Positions 7,493-15,357 are shown, counted from the first letter of the stretch. The stretch is 18,241 nt of DNA from Lonsdalea quercina subsp. quercina (GCF_000688655.1 NZ_JIBO01000005.1:19156-37396); one strand, 5' to 3'. Program-made: numbers and translations. Notes: generated from the letters alone by a model not told the origin.

Positions 7493-7825
7493 TTCAAAGA
7501 AGCTCGGTTAAATTACTTATTGTCTAAATAAAATCAGATTCGAGATGTCACCAGGTGATTCGTTTCTAAATATTATTTATTGTGTGGTTATTAACATTAA
7601 CCCCACGCTATAAGTGGAGTAAGGTGTGTCAGACGAACACATCTGGCCGATTACATGCTGACAAATAAACTCGTAACACATTGTTAAATAAAGATATTTA
7701 ATATTCGGCACAGGCCTGATGTCGCCGGTAGTGGTTGTGTGCCCCTCCTAAATGTGGTTTTGCAGTCCGATCCCTCCATGAAAAACCGTGCTTCCCCGTA
7801 GCTAACCGCTGCCAGAAAGTGCCAG

Positions 7826-7861
7826 ACACAAAAACAAAAAAGCCCGCAGTTACGCGGGCTT
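7826..7861 (-). terminator. Strong rho-independent terminator (minus strand)
   Basis: On the minus strand the stem AAGCCCGC / GCGGGCTT (7861-7854 and 7847-7840) with a 6-base loop is followed by a T-rich tract (TTTTTGTTTTTG). It would end transcripts from the right, where the nearest minus-strand candidate is the antitoxin-like relic (8184-8020). A 20-codon frame (7934-7872, TTG start) ends just before it but has no ribosome binding site and is not called as a gene. Confidence 0.8.
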
Positions 7862-8019
7862 AGAGGTGTTTTTACTGCTTATACGTGCAGGCTGTTGCCA
7901 GAAGCGAAATCATTCCAACAAGATTATCAACCAATCAATAAATTCATTATAAAACATAACATTCATATATTCCGGAATCGTAAGGCTATGAAAAATGCCA
8001 TACAGAGTCAAAAAACTAC

Positions 8020-8184
8020 CTAAGAGGACGGGTTAGCGCTGCTAATGGCAAAGCTAGCCGATAGCTACCGTTCAAAGACAGCCAGATCATCATCACGAGC
8101 ACCCTTAGCCAACAACTCAGCCGTATAAGACGGATCGGCCTATAAAAGCTTAGCCATTGCCTCTTAATGGCTACTGTCTTTCAT
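8020..8184 (-). pseudogene. Relic of a small antitoxin/HTH-type regulator, three in-frame stops
   Basis: From ATG 8184 a single frame of 55 codons reads MKDSSH*EAMAKLL*ADP and continues SYTAELLAKGARDDDLAVFE, R*LSASFAIS, where * marks TAA, TAG and TAG. All three can be explained by single-base changes. The pattern (EAMA, then ADPxYxAELL, an acidic stretch and a RQLS-like segment) resembles N-termini of small HTH addiction-module antidote proteins recalled from proteobacteria. The helix-turn-helix part is absent. Nothing upstream could be read as a partner toxin. Family assignment is tentative; the continuity of one frame across three stops is the main evidence. Confidence 0.33.
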
Positions 8185-8846
8185 AAAGTTCGCCTAGCAC
8201 TCAAGCTTCAAGAATAACCCGTTCAGACCACCACAAAACCGTCTGATTCTGGACGACTCCAACCGATTGCAGCAAGCGTCTGCCAACCAAAAGCGGCCAG
8301 TGGAAAAAGACTGCTCTAGACCCAATTCAGACGTTTAATGAGTCAAAATAATGACCGCTATGCATAGCGTTGTGGTCTTTCGCAGTCGAAGACAGCACTT
8401 ACTCTGGGACATCAAGAGGTCGCTGCGACAGCAGCGCACAACGTCATCAACTATCTGAGGTGATGTGCTCATATCCTAAGTGTAACTGTTTTGACCACCG
8501 TAGTGGCACCAAAGCCTCGCTGGTTCGTCGCGGCCATATTCGCTTTTTGGTGAACTATCATTGCAGCGCAAAATCTACCTACCGCTCCTAACATCACTCG
8601 GATGCGCACTTCGCCAATTCCGTCATTTATCCCCATGATGGCAGTGAGTACTCGAATACTCACACCGTAGCATGGCTTTGCCAAAAGATCCTGATAGTCA
8701 ACAAGTACTTCGCCATGGCTTTTGCAAGGAGGATTGCCGCCATCCAGGATGCTGCACGGTTGACTGAGCCGCTCTTTGCGCAATGCTCTGACTTGACCAA
8801 GAAGCGTTTTCGGACCCTTTGCTTTCTGACAAGCAGTTAAAAGACA
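8185..8846. other. Region without a supportable gene
   Basis: Short frames on both strands overlap each other here (for example 8370-8591 plus, 8469-8783 minus) and none has a convincing ribosome binding site plus recognisable motifs. A plus-strand stretch with CSYPKCNC and later LVRRGHIRFLVNYHC vaguely recalls a zinc-ribbon transposase N-terminus, but only part of the cysteine pattern is there. Confidence 0.4.
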
Positions 8847-8889
8847 CTGACCCTGACCCTGACCCTGACCCTGACCCTGACCCTGACCC
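8847..8889. repeat. Hexanucleotide microsatellite (CTGACC)7
   Basis: Seven perfect tandem copies of CTGACC plus one extra C. The unit is a multiple of three, so copy-number change would not shift a frame. Translated on the minus strand it gives Gly-Ser or Arg-Val dipeptide repeats, but those frames have no other protein-like features. It sits about 70 bases before the IS3 OrfA start. Confidence 0.9.
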
Positions 8890-8957
8890 GAAATCTTGCT
8901 CCATTCAGAAACAAAATTCCGGCATGATAACCTCCCCCCTGAACGGAGGTGGTGCCG

Positions 8958-9219
8958 ATGAAAAGATCACGATTCACTAAAGAGCTGGTTGTTTTTGCCC
9001 TTAAGTAGGCAAAGCTTGGAACCTCTGTGCCGGACATCTGACGCAAGTTCGGTATCTACGACGCCACTTTTTACGCCTGGCGTAAGAAATACGGCGGGAT
9101 TTCGCCTTCAGAACTAAAACACATGCGGCAGTTGGAAGAAGATAATCTCAGGCAGAAGAAGCTGGTGGCCGACCAGAGCCTCGATAAGGCCATGCTACAG
9201 AACGAGCTGACAAAAATGT
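8958..9219 (+). pseudogene. IS3-family OrfA (IS407/IS51-like), nonsense-broken and cut by IS110
   Basis: ATG at 8958 begins MKRSRFTKELVVFALK, then TAG, AKLGTSVPDI, then TGA, RKFGIYDATFYAWRKKYGG, SPSELKHMRQLEEDNLRQKK and LSLDKAMLQNELTK-like (here SLDKAMLQNELTK). This is the standard OrfA layout: an N-terminal helix-turn-helix that binds the IS ends, then a leucine-zipper region. Both stops sit where family members have an ordinary codon. The coding sequence ends at about 9219 where the IS110 element begins, and the matching OrfB resumes at about 10559. A GGAGG-containing ribosome binding site is present near 8945. Confidence 0.85.
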
Positions 9220-9229
9220 ATGGTTCGCT

Positions 9230-9451
9230 ACCGTTTTGCAAGCACACGATGATAAAAGCTGTTTGCGTTAATGTATCCGGCCTCTTGCAAGTCAGCTGCT
9301 TTTGGCAGCAAGGCCATGATGGAATAAGCGCGTCAAGTTCTCGATAAACTTCTTCGGCTGCTAAAGCCGCTTTTTTGTCCCAGGTTTACAAGACGCCATT
9401 GCACAGTTTTGTCATCACATACCCTGCACACTGGTAAGATTTTAAGCGATT
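9230..9451 (-). ncRNA. Candidate bridge/seek RNA region of the IS110 element
   Basis: This is the non-coding end downstream of the IS110 transposase. In IS1111-group elements this end encodes the structured RNA that directs recombination by pairing with target and donor DNA. No specific pairing loops were derived here. A CGGCT-GCTAA-AGCCG hairpin followed by T6 lies near 9355-9378 on the plus strand. The call rests on position and family knowledge only. Confidence 0.35.
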
Positions 9452-10497
9452 TTAGACATCTCGTTGTTGTAAATAGAAAGTGCCCGGTCGAGTCATGACA
9501 GCCCAGATAATTCGGGCAATTTTGTTCGCCAGTGCAACAACAACCTTATTGCGGTGTACCCCACGCTCTTCCATAATTTGTATCCACTGTCCCAGCAGAT
9601 TTGTTGTTCTGTTTAAATGCAGAACACAGGTTCGGGCACCATGGATAAGCAGTTTTCTAAGGTATGCATTACCACGTTTACTCATACCTAATAAACGTTG
9701 CTTGCCTCCTGTTGAGTATTCTCGGGGGACAAGGCCAAGCCAGGCTGCTAAATTGCGCCCTGATTTAAATTGTTGACCATTACCGACAAACGCCGTCATT
9801 GCTGTCGCTGTCAATTTTCCTACGCCGGGAATCGACGTTAGCCTTTTAGCTATTCCATCCGCATCAGCGATAGATTCAATACGGCGACGAATGTGCAAAA
9901 GCTTTTCTTCAAGGGCACGGTATTCCTGCCAGAGATCAGTGAGTATATCCCTCATTGATGGACTCAACTCGTTTTGCTCGTCTGCTAACAGTGAAGGCAT
10001 ACCATGTGTAAATTTCGCAATCCCACTATGAATAGTCAGCCCGTATTCCAGGAGAAATGCTCTGGTCTGATTAACCACCGCTGTTTTATGAGACACCATG
10101 CGTTCTCTGATCCGATGTAATGCCTGCAGATCGAGTTGTGCCGTTGTTTATGGTATCACTGTTCGCATAGTAGGGTGAGAGATAGCTTCAGCGATTGCTT
10201 CAGCACCAATCAGATCATTCTCGTTTGATTTAACGAAAGGTTTTACAAATTGGGCTAGGACAATGAAGGGCGTATATCCAAATGATTTAGCTTTTCTGGC
10301 CAGCCAATGGCAACCCCCATGCCGATTGTCATCTGGGGTACACGGGCCAGATACTCAATTAATTTATCGCGGGTAAAACATCGCCGAATCAGGATATTTG
10401 CTTTGTCGTCCATCCCGACTAAACGAAACCTATTTTTACCGATATCAATACCCATTCTGCTCAGGGACTGTGTCTTTATTCTCGACATAACACACAT
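9452..10497 (-). pseudogene. IS110/IS1111-family transposase, frameshifted and with a nonsense codon
   Basis: From ATG 10497 the N-terminal RuvC-like DEDD domain begins with MGIDIGKNRFRLVGMDD (first catalytic Asp). After MTIGMGVA the frame shifts near 10315 and continues HWLARKAKSFGYTP, QFVKPFVKSNENDLIGAEAI, TMRTVIP, then TAA (10150-10148), TTAQLDLQALHRIRERMVSH. The remainder is open to the stop at 9452, with the C-terminal serine-containing Tnp20 domain (SIPGVGKLTATAMTAF, AAWLGLVPREYSTGGKQRL, MSKRGNAYLRKLL). The expected Glu of IGMEAC is lost near the frameshift, and NDLIDAEA reads NDLIGAEA, so a fourth-position acidic residue is Gly. It should be inactive for several independent reasons. 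Confidence 0.88.
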
Positions 10498-10558
10498 CCA
10501 ATATAAAGGCTGACAACAAGTGAAATTTTAGCAAGCCGGGTGGGAGCGAACCATTCCA

Positions 10559-11406
10559 TTAGCTTTAAAACCATCGATAAAGCGTGAGCTTGTCAGCCAT
10601 CTGACGACGCAGTTTACGATGAGCATACGCCAGGCATGCAAGACGTTATCGCTGAGCAGGACGGTGTTTCGTTATCAACCGGATACACGGCGTGATGAAC
10701 CGGTGATCCAGAGCCTGACTGAGGCGGCTGAACTCTATCCTCGCTACGGATTTAAGAAGCTATTTCAGGTTCTTCGCAGGCAGGGAAATACCTGAAATCA
10801 TAAGCGTGTACACCGGATTTACTTCCTGCTGAAACTGAATTTTCGTCGCAAAGTAAAACAACGACTGCCCTTGCGTAATCCGGTTCCGCTGGCCACACCG
10901 GGAGCGCTGAACCAGAGTTGGTCCATCGATTTTATTCACGATGCGCTCGTCTGCGGCAGACGTATCAGAACCTTCAACGTGGTTGATAATTTAACCGTAA
11001 GGCGCTGGCGATAGAAATCGATCTGAATATCCCGGCTCAGCATGTCGTCCGGGTACTGGATAGGATAGTGGCACACCGCGGATATCCACTGAAGATACGG
11101 ATGGACAATGGGCCGGAATTAGTCTCGCTGACTTTGGCACAGTGGGATGAGGATCATGGTGTGATGCTGGAGTTAATCAAGCCGGGTAAACCTGCGCAAA
11201 ATGCTTTTATCGAACGCTTTAACCGGACATACTGGACAGAAATACTGGATTTTTACCTGTTCAGAACACTGAACGAGGCACGGGAAATCACAGAGCGCAG
11301 GCTGACGGAATACAACAGCGAGCGGCCTCATGAATCCCTGAATAACCTGACACCGGAAGAGTACCGGCTAATGGCTGAAAAACTGAAACTCTCAAAAAAT
11401 GCGTGA
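10559..11406 (+). pseudogene. IS3-family OrfB transposase (partner of OrfA at 8958), broken
   Basis: Continues the split IS3 element: LKPSIKRELVSHLT, SIRQACKTLSLSRTVFRY and YPRYGFKKLFQVLRRQGNT, then TGA (10793-10795, likely from TGG), then the rve integrase core. The catalytic DDE residues are visible: Asp in SWSIDFIHDAL, Asp in RMDNGPEL and Glu in AFIERFNRTYW. A one-base T loss near 10990 (VVDN, then NREALAIEIDLNIP expected) shifts the frame. From 11068 to the stop at 11406 it is open. With the OrfA stops and the IS110 insertion, the element is dead. Confidence 0.87.
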
Positions 11407-11411
11407 AACTA

Positions 11412-11727
11412 AAACGGGTGTGCTTACACTTACACCATGAGTGGCAGTCGTTCCTAAATCACACGGTCTTGAAGGCAGCATGAGCGTCGTGGTAACTGTC
11501 ACGATAACGCAGTTGCGGAAAGCTTTTTCCAGCTACTTAAACGCGATCGGATAAAGAAAAAGATTTAAGGAACGCGGGAAGAAGCCCGCATCAATATTTT
11601 TGATTACATCGAAATGTTTTATAACTGTAAGCGTCGGCATGGTTCAAGCAATCAGATTCCACCGGCAGAATACGAAAACTAATATTATCATCGACTCGAA
11701 AGTGTCTGGATTTTTCGTGGCGATTCA
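11412..11727 (+). pseudogene. IS3-group OrfB C-terminal fragment with right IS end
   Basis: A second, different IS3-family relic. The readable frame is RRGNCHDNAVAESFFQLLKR, then DRIKKKI, TAA, GTREEARINIFDYIEMF, YNCKRRHGSSNQIPPAEYEN, stop at about 11680. The AVAES glutamate is the third DDE residue. Just upstream, HGLEGSMS-type coding is recoverable only by changing frame. It ends in a putative terminal repeat whose reverse complement starts TGAATCGCCACGAAAAATCC (right edge 11727). The N-terminal two thirds are missing. Confidence 0.8.
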
Positions 11728-11905
11728 CTTCGACAAGATGATGCTGCAGGATGTGCTGGCAAAAAACTGCCGCCGGCGTGCCCACTGCAGAGAAAGACAG
11801 CTATTACTTGTGCTGCGCGTGAGCCGCAATCCGCCGGTTGTCAGAATATGCAGCTAACTTTAAGTCGATTACTTTTGATTATCAGTGGATTAAAACTGTC
11901 ATCAG
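11728..11905 (+). pseudogene. Further IS3-family debris (OrfA tail joined to OrfB-end-like sequence)
   Basis: Directly after the previous IS end, the plus strand encodes FDKMMLQDVLAKN, the end of an IS407-type OrfA. After about 60 unclear bases, a CQNMQLTLSRLLLIISG-like stretch resembles the end of the minus-strand IS3 relic near 13660 (CQNMQPT*SRLFMIMS). An internal deletion of one element would explain both pieces. No open gene remains. Confidence 0.5.
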
Positions 11906-11938
11906 TGGCAGTTTTACTAAATTTTTAGCTAGTATAAG

Positions 11939-11955
11939 GCCCCCAATTTGGGGGC
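11939..11955 (-). terminator. Terminator-like GC hairpin after the glycosyltransferase-like gene
   Basis: GCCCCC and GGGGGC arms around AATTT lie 36 bases after the stop of the membrane-protein gene. The U-tract is poor on both strands. A second hairpin (TAAAACTG / CAGTTTTA, 11891-11916) follows. Confidence 0.45.
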
Positions 11956-11990
11956 GGTTTGAAAATCTGGTATTATAAATTTTTATGCTA

Positions 11991-13463
11991 TCAATGATCT
12001 GAAGCTATGAGGTTTTTATTCCAAATAAATATTTTTACGCCTTCTACTTCGATTACTTTGTCGGGATTACCGAATTGCCTAACAACAGTTGCCTCAATAT
12101 CATTGTTGTTAACGATGACAAAATTATTTCCTGAGTTATACCACTCATCTTTACTTAGCCATTTCATCTTTATCAGCTTCATACCATCATAATATATTGG
12201 TGCTACTTGTACATCACCATATACTGAAATAGATGAAGCATGCCAAAACTCAGCATAGCCTTTTTTTAGACCATTTTTTTTGATAATTTCAGAAACATTA
12301 TGCATTTGATTGAGGGCTTTAGGAGTATTTAGCATGTTGTAAATACTGTAAATAGATACAACAAACATTACAAAAAATACAAGATACTTCAATCGTGTGT
12401 TGCTACATTCTCCATCATTTTTTCTACTAAGGAGTATTGTCGTAAAAATAAAAAATGGAATTATATATCTGATTGATGATACCCCAACATTTACGCTACT
12501 TACTACAAAAGCTATGGGCATAACAAAGGTTGCTGAACAAAGATAAACATCAAGGCTATCAAAGTCTTTTGCTTTTTTTAATTTTAAAAAAAGCATGATC
12601 ATAATATAACTTAGACATGCAAAGGATAAACAAATAAATATAGTCTGGCGGTTGTGTGGATCTGCACCGAAAAAGAAAGAGTCTTGTAATCGTAAAAAAC
12701 CTTCAACTAAAATATTTAGGTTACTATAAAAATCATCCAATGATACAAATGTTGGGGATGAATATCCTGGAACATTAAACCCGTATTTTTTGAATAGATT
12801 CCATATTAACAATGATGATCCATATGAAACTAAGGATATTAGTGTAAGTGCAGACCAGCGCTTACTTATCTTACCTTGTATAAACGTGACAAAAGAAACA
12901 GTTAAAAAAGGGACAAGTATTATAAATATAGAGATACTATCACTGAAAAAAACCATCGTTAGTATAAAATAATTGATGATGAGATGACAGTTCAAACCGC
13001 TTTTAACGTATTTCATAGTAAGTAATAGAGATGTCAGGCTAAAAATATATGCGCCGATATGAATTACGGGAACTAGTATGTTACTTGTCAAAAACAGGCC
13101 CGGTGTTCCCAGCAAGAAAAATGTAAGAAAAAAACCTATTTTTTTATTATCACAGCACATTATTATGAGGGTGCATAAAACCACTAGATATATTGCTGGT
13201 AGAGCATAGTTGTACATATAATTATATCCACCGATGAGGATCACCAGTGAATACCAAACTAATTCTGTAAAGTAAAATGGAACAGTTGATAGACTCCAGC
13301 CTTTAAGATATATATTACCTTTACTTAAATCGCTAGCGGCAAGGAACCCAGAAGCCATATCCGAATTTATGTTTATTCTTTGACTTATTTTATAGTAGAT
13401 AAGTGACATAACTAAGGCTATGACTAAGTATAATCCATAGTGGATGAAGTTCCTTTTATTCAT
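11991..13463 (-). CDS. Polytopic membrane protein, probable GT-C-type glycosyltransferase
   Basis: Encodes 490 residues from ATG 13463 with AGG about 10 bases upstream. An N-terminal membrane helix (IHYGLYLVIALVMSLIYY) is followed by a presumed periplasmic loop with INSDMASGF and GNIYLKGWSLSTVPF. About ten more hydrophobic segments run to roughly residue 385, then a soluble C-terminal tail (WHASSISVYGDVQVAPIYY to the end). This layout, an acidic residue in the first outer loop and a length near 490 fit GT-C glycosyltransferases such as serotype-converting Gtr proteins that modify O-antigen using lipid-linked sugars. No gtrA/gtrB partners are present. It is markedly more AT-rich than the fimbrial genes and has IS debris on both sides, so horizontal acquisition is likely. 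The substrate cannot be told. Confidence 0.68.
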   Translation of the reverse strand: MNKRNFIHYGLYLVIALVMSLIYYKISQRININSDMASGFLAASDLSKGNIYLKGWSLSTVPFYFTELVWYSLVILIGGYNYMYNYALPAIYLVVLCTLIIMCCDNKKIGFFLTFFLLGTPGLFLTSNILVPVIHIGAYIFSLTSLLLTMKYVKSGLNCHLIINYFILTMVFFSDSISIFIILVPFLTVSFVTFIQGKISKRWSALTLISLVSYGSSLLIWNLFKKYGFNVPGYSSPTFVSLDDFYSNLNILVEGFLRLQDSFFFGADPHNRQTIFICLSFACLSYIMIMLFLKLKKAKDFDSLDVYLCSATFVMPIAFVVSSVNVGVSSIRYIIPFFIFTTILLSRKNDGECSNTRLKYLVFFVMFVVSIYSIYNMLNTPKALNQMHNVSEIIKKNGLKKGYAEFWHASSISVYGDVQVAPIYYDGMKLIKMKWLSKDEWYNSGNNFVIVNNNDIEATVVRQFGNPDKVIEVEGVKIFIWNKNLIASDH

Positions 13464-13510
13464 TTTTTAACCTGTGTTAGATAATGGAATTGTAGAAGCA
13501 TATATTACCT

Positions 13511-13650
13511 TCAATCTCTTCTTACATCTATAGAAAAATACAACAATGACCCGACATCTCTTGGCTGCATATCCTTATTTTTACTGAATATTTGGACTGG
13601 ATTCATGCCTTGATATTTTACCTTGATCATGATCCCAAATCTGATTTGGA
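13511..13650 (-). pseudogene. Possible IS3-family OrfB tail fragment
   Basis: A short minus-strand frame includes VKYQGMNPVQIFSKNKDMQP. The KYQGMNPVQ motif resembles the extreme C-terminus of some IS3-family OrfB proteins (pattern GMxPVQ). It lies between the glycosyltransferase-like gene and a clearer IS3 relic. There are too few residues for more. Confidence 0.25.
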
Positions 13651-13671
13651 CATAATCATAAATAACCGGCT

Positions 13672-13922
13672 TCAGGTTGGTTGCATATTCTGGCAACCGG
13701 CAGATTTTTCGGCAAATTCAGCAGGGGTCGTTCATCCCAGCGCAGAATGGGGGCGGCTCTGATTATAGAGTATGCGCCAGGCCTTGATTTAGCACAGTGC
13801 ATCCTCCTGAGACATAAATCCGTTTTATTCAGGCACCCCTGCCGCAGTCTGCCGTTAAAAGACTCCACCGTGGCATTATCTGTGGGTGTTCCAGGCCTCG
13901 AAAAGTCAATCCTTATACCTCG
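13672..13922 (-). pseudogene. IS3-family OrfB C-terminal relic, cut by the IS3 element at 13923
   Basis: On the minus strand, directly abutting the next IS, the sequence encodes IRIDFSRPGTPTDNATVESF, NGRLRQGCLNK and then, with frameshifts, YNQSRPHSALG, PAEFAEKSAGCQNMQPT and a stop at 13672. This is the C-terminal third of an IS407/ISEhe3-type OrfB, including its DDE glutamate (TVESFNGRLR). The part upstream of IRIDFSRPG is not found on the other side of the inserted element, so it was deleted or rearranged. Confidence 0.75.
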
Positions 13923-13985
13923 TGATCCTACCCAGCAATAGTGGACACGCGATTAAGTGAGTAAACTCTCAACCAGAGGCGACTC

Positions 13986-14276
13986 ATGACAAAACCGACA
14001 TCAACCAGCAAAAAGCCCCGTAAACAACACACACCTGAATTCCGCGATGAAACCCTGAAACTGGCTGAGCGCATCGTCGCTGCTGCTGCTGCCCGCCAGC
14101 TCATTATGAATCGCAGCTCTATACCTGGCGCAGTAAGCAACAGCAACAAATGACCTCTTCAGAACATGAAAGTGAACTGGCCGCAGAAAGTGCTCGGTTA
14201 AAGCGACAGCTGGCCGAGCGGGATGAGGAGCTGGCCATTCTCTTTAAAAGGCCGCGACATACTTCGCGAAGCGCCT
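13986..14276 (+). pseudogene. IS3-group OrfA of the 13923 element, frameshifted
   Basis: ATG 13986 starts MTKPTSTSKKPRKQHTPEFR and continues DETLKLAERI, the OrfA helix-turn-helix region. The frame then changes near 14075-14110 and resumes as [47 protein letters not shown] second change at TTTAAAAGG (about 14243-14251) would be needed to reach the usual [12 protein letters not shown] end. OrfA binds the IS ends and regulates transposition. Family members are about 100 residues and overlap OrfB as here. Confidence 0.82.
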
Positions 14277-14279
14277 GAA

Positions 14280-15120
14280 ATGGAGTATGTCTTTATCGAA
14301 AAATATCAGTCTGAGTTCAGCATCAAGGCCATTGTCGCCCGCAGCGGCTGGTATGCCTGGCGTCTGCGCCGTTATCAGGTCAGCCCGCGTCAGCAGTTCC
14401 GCCTTAACTGCGATAATGCTGTTCGCAAGGCATTCAGTGCGGCAAAACAACGGTATGGTGCGCCGCGTCTTGCAGTCGAACTACCGGAATACAACGTGAA
14501 AACCATCGCCGCCAGCCTGCATCGTCAGGGGCTGAGAGCAAAAGCCAGCCGGAAGTTCAGTCCGGTCAGCTACCGTGCACACGGCCTGCCAGTATCGGAA
14601 AACCTGCTGAAGCAGGACTTTATCGCCAGCGGCCCGAACCAGAAGTGGGCGGGTGACATCACGTACTTACGAACAGATGAAGGGTTGGCTTTACCTTGCG
14701 GTCGTTATCGACCTGTGGTCCCGGTCAGTTATCGGTTGGTCGATGTCCTCGCGGATGACGTCACAGTTGGTTTGCGATGCGTTACAGATGGCGATGTGGC
14801 GTCGGAAGCGGCCGGAACAGGTTATTGTTCATACAGACAGAGGCGGTCAGTATTGTTCAGCGGATTACCAGACTTTACTGAAACGGCATAATCTGCGTGG
14901 CAGTATGAGTGCAAAAGGCTGCTGTTATGATAATGCCTGTGCAGAAAGCTACTTTCACTCACTGAAGGTGGAATGCATCCACGGTGAACACTTCGCCAGC
15001 CGTGAAATAATGCGAAGCACAGTGTTTAATTATATAGAGTGTGATTACAATCGCTGGCACCGGCACAGTGCCTGCAGCGGTCTCAGCCCGGAACAATTTG
15101 AAAACCAGAACCTCGCTTAG
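14280..15120 (+). pseudogene. IS3-group OrfB transposase of the 13923 element, deleted and frameshifted
   Basis: Starts at ATG 14280 ([17 protein letters not shown]). Two in-frame internal losses are apparent relative to the remembered family: at [14 protein letters not shown], where several residues before VARSGW are missing, and at [14 protein letters not shown], where about five residues before NVKT are missing. An extra T at 14689-14690 (GGGTTGG, expected GGGTGG) then shifts the frame. The continuation to 15120 is open and carries [29 protein letters not shown] and [17 protein letters not shown] residues are Asp in GDITYLR, Asp in HTDRGG and Glu in CAES. The protein ends [11 protein letters not shown]. 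Confidence 0.88.
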
Positions 15121-15157
15121 GGCGGTGTCCACATTACGTGGGTAGGATCACAAAAAA

Positions 15158-15357
15158 CATCACCGTCCGTTTTGGACAACGCGTAAAATACTTTGCTTAC
15201 AGGCCGGACTCTCCAAAGAGGCTTTCGCCGATAAGTGTGGTTTGGATCGCACCTATATTAGTGGTATTGAGCGAGGCGTTGGAAATCCGACGCTGGAAGT
15301 GATGGGGTGATTGCTGATGAGTTAGGGATTGATTTTAAGGCTTTGTATGATTTTTAA
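15158..15357 (+). pseudogene. XRE-family regulator (R-M controller-like) relic
   Basis: Immediately right of the IS end the plus strand encodes NITVRFGQRVK, then after a frameshift near 15188 LQAGLSKEAFADKCGLDRTY and ISGIERGVGNPTLEV, then after a one-base loss near 15303 VIADELGIDFKALYDF and a stop at 15357. This is a complete helix-turn-helix of the XRE/Cro family; RTYISGIERGxxNPTLE is typical of controller proteins of restriction-modification systems and similar regulators. The start codon is missing because the IS occupies the expected upstream sequence. It is the first sign of a defence-type locus that continues with the SIR2 gene. Confidence 0.8.

Larger units (their letters stand above)
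6410..8019. other. Long AT-rich intergenic/regulatory region upstream of the fimbrial operon
   Basis: No convincing gene in about 1.6 kb. A plus-strand frame at 7021-7272 has no recognisable protein features and is not called. The region contains overlapping palindromes (6485-6538), a 12-bp inverted repeat pair (6697-6768), an exact FNR-type palindrome (6977-6990), a diverged direct repeat (7266-7302 and 7456-7492) and a minus-strand terminator (7826-7861). Long AT-rich leaders are typical of H-NS-silenced fimbrial operons. No fimB/fimE-like recombinase gene is seen in the window. Confidence 0.6.
9219..10556 (-). mobile_element. IS110-family element, IS1111-like, inserted into an IS3 element
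   Basis: Bounded by subterminal inverted repeats ATGGTTCGCT (9220-9229) and AGCGAACCAT (10545-10554); exact outer ends are uncertain by a few bases. The transposase gene runs on the minus strand. About 58 bases separate its start from the right end, while about 220 non-coding bases lie between its stop and the left end. Subterminal repeats and a long 3' non-coding end are characteristic of the IS1111 group, whose members use a guide (bridge/seek) RNA encoded in that end. The IS3 gene is split between its OrfA (8958-9219) and OrfB (10559-11406). Confidence 0.78.
13923..15150 (+). mobile_element. IS3-family element with complete terminal repeats, 1228 bp
   Basis: The left end begins TGATCCTACCCAGCAATAGT; the right end, reverse-complemented, begins TGATCCTACCCACGTAATGT, and both continue GGACAC. 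The first 12 bases are identical. Length is typical of the IS3 group and the proteins resemble IS1222-type OrfA and OrfB. Flanking trinucleotides differ (TCG before, CAA after), so there is no visible target duplication. Confidence 0.9.

Noticed and set aside
8370..8591. Plus-strand frame with CSYPKCNC and LVRRGHIRFLVNYHC, like a zinc-ribbon transposase N-terminus
   Set aside because: Only part of the cysteine pattern is present and no downstream transposase core could be read in any frame.
8698..9046. Minus-strand frames encoding Gly-Ser or Arg-Val dipeptide repeats
   Set aside because: The dipeptides are simply the translation of the CTGACC repeat; the rest is antisense to the IS3 OrfA or featureless.
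11600..11857. 85-codon plus-strand frame across the IS relics
   Set aside because: It joins an out-of-frame part of one IS3 fragment to the OrfA tail of another; not a real gene.
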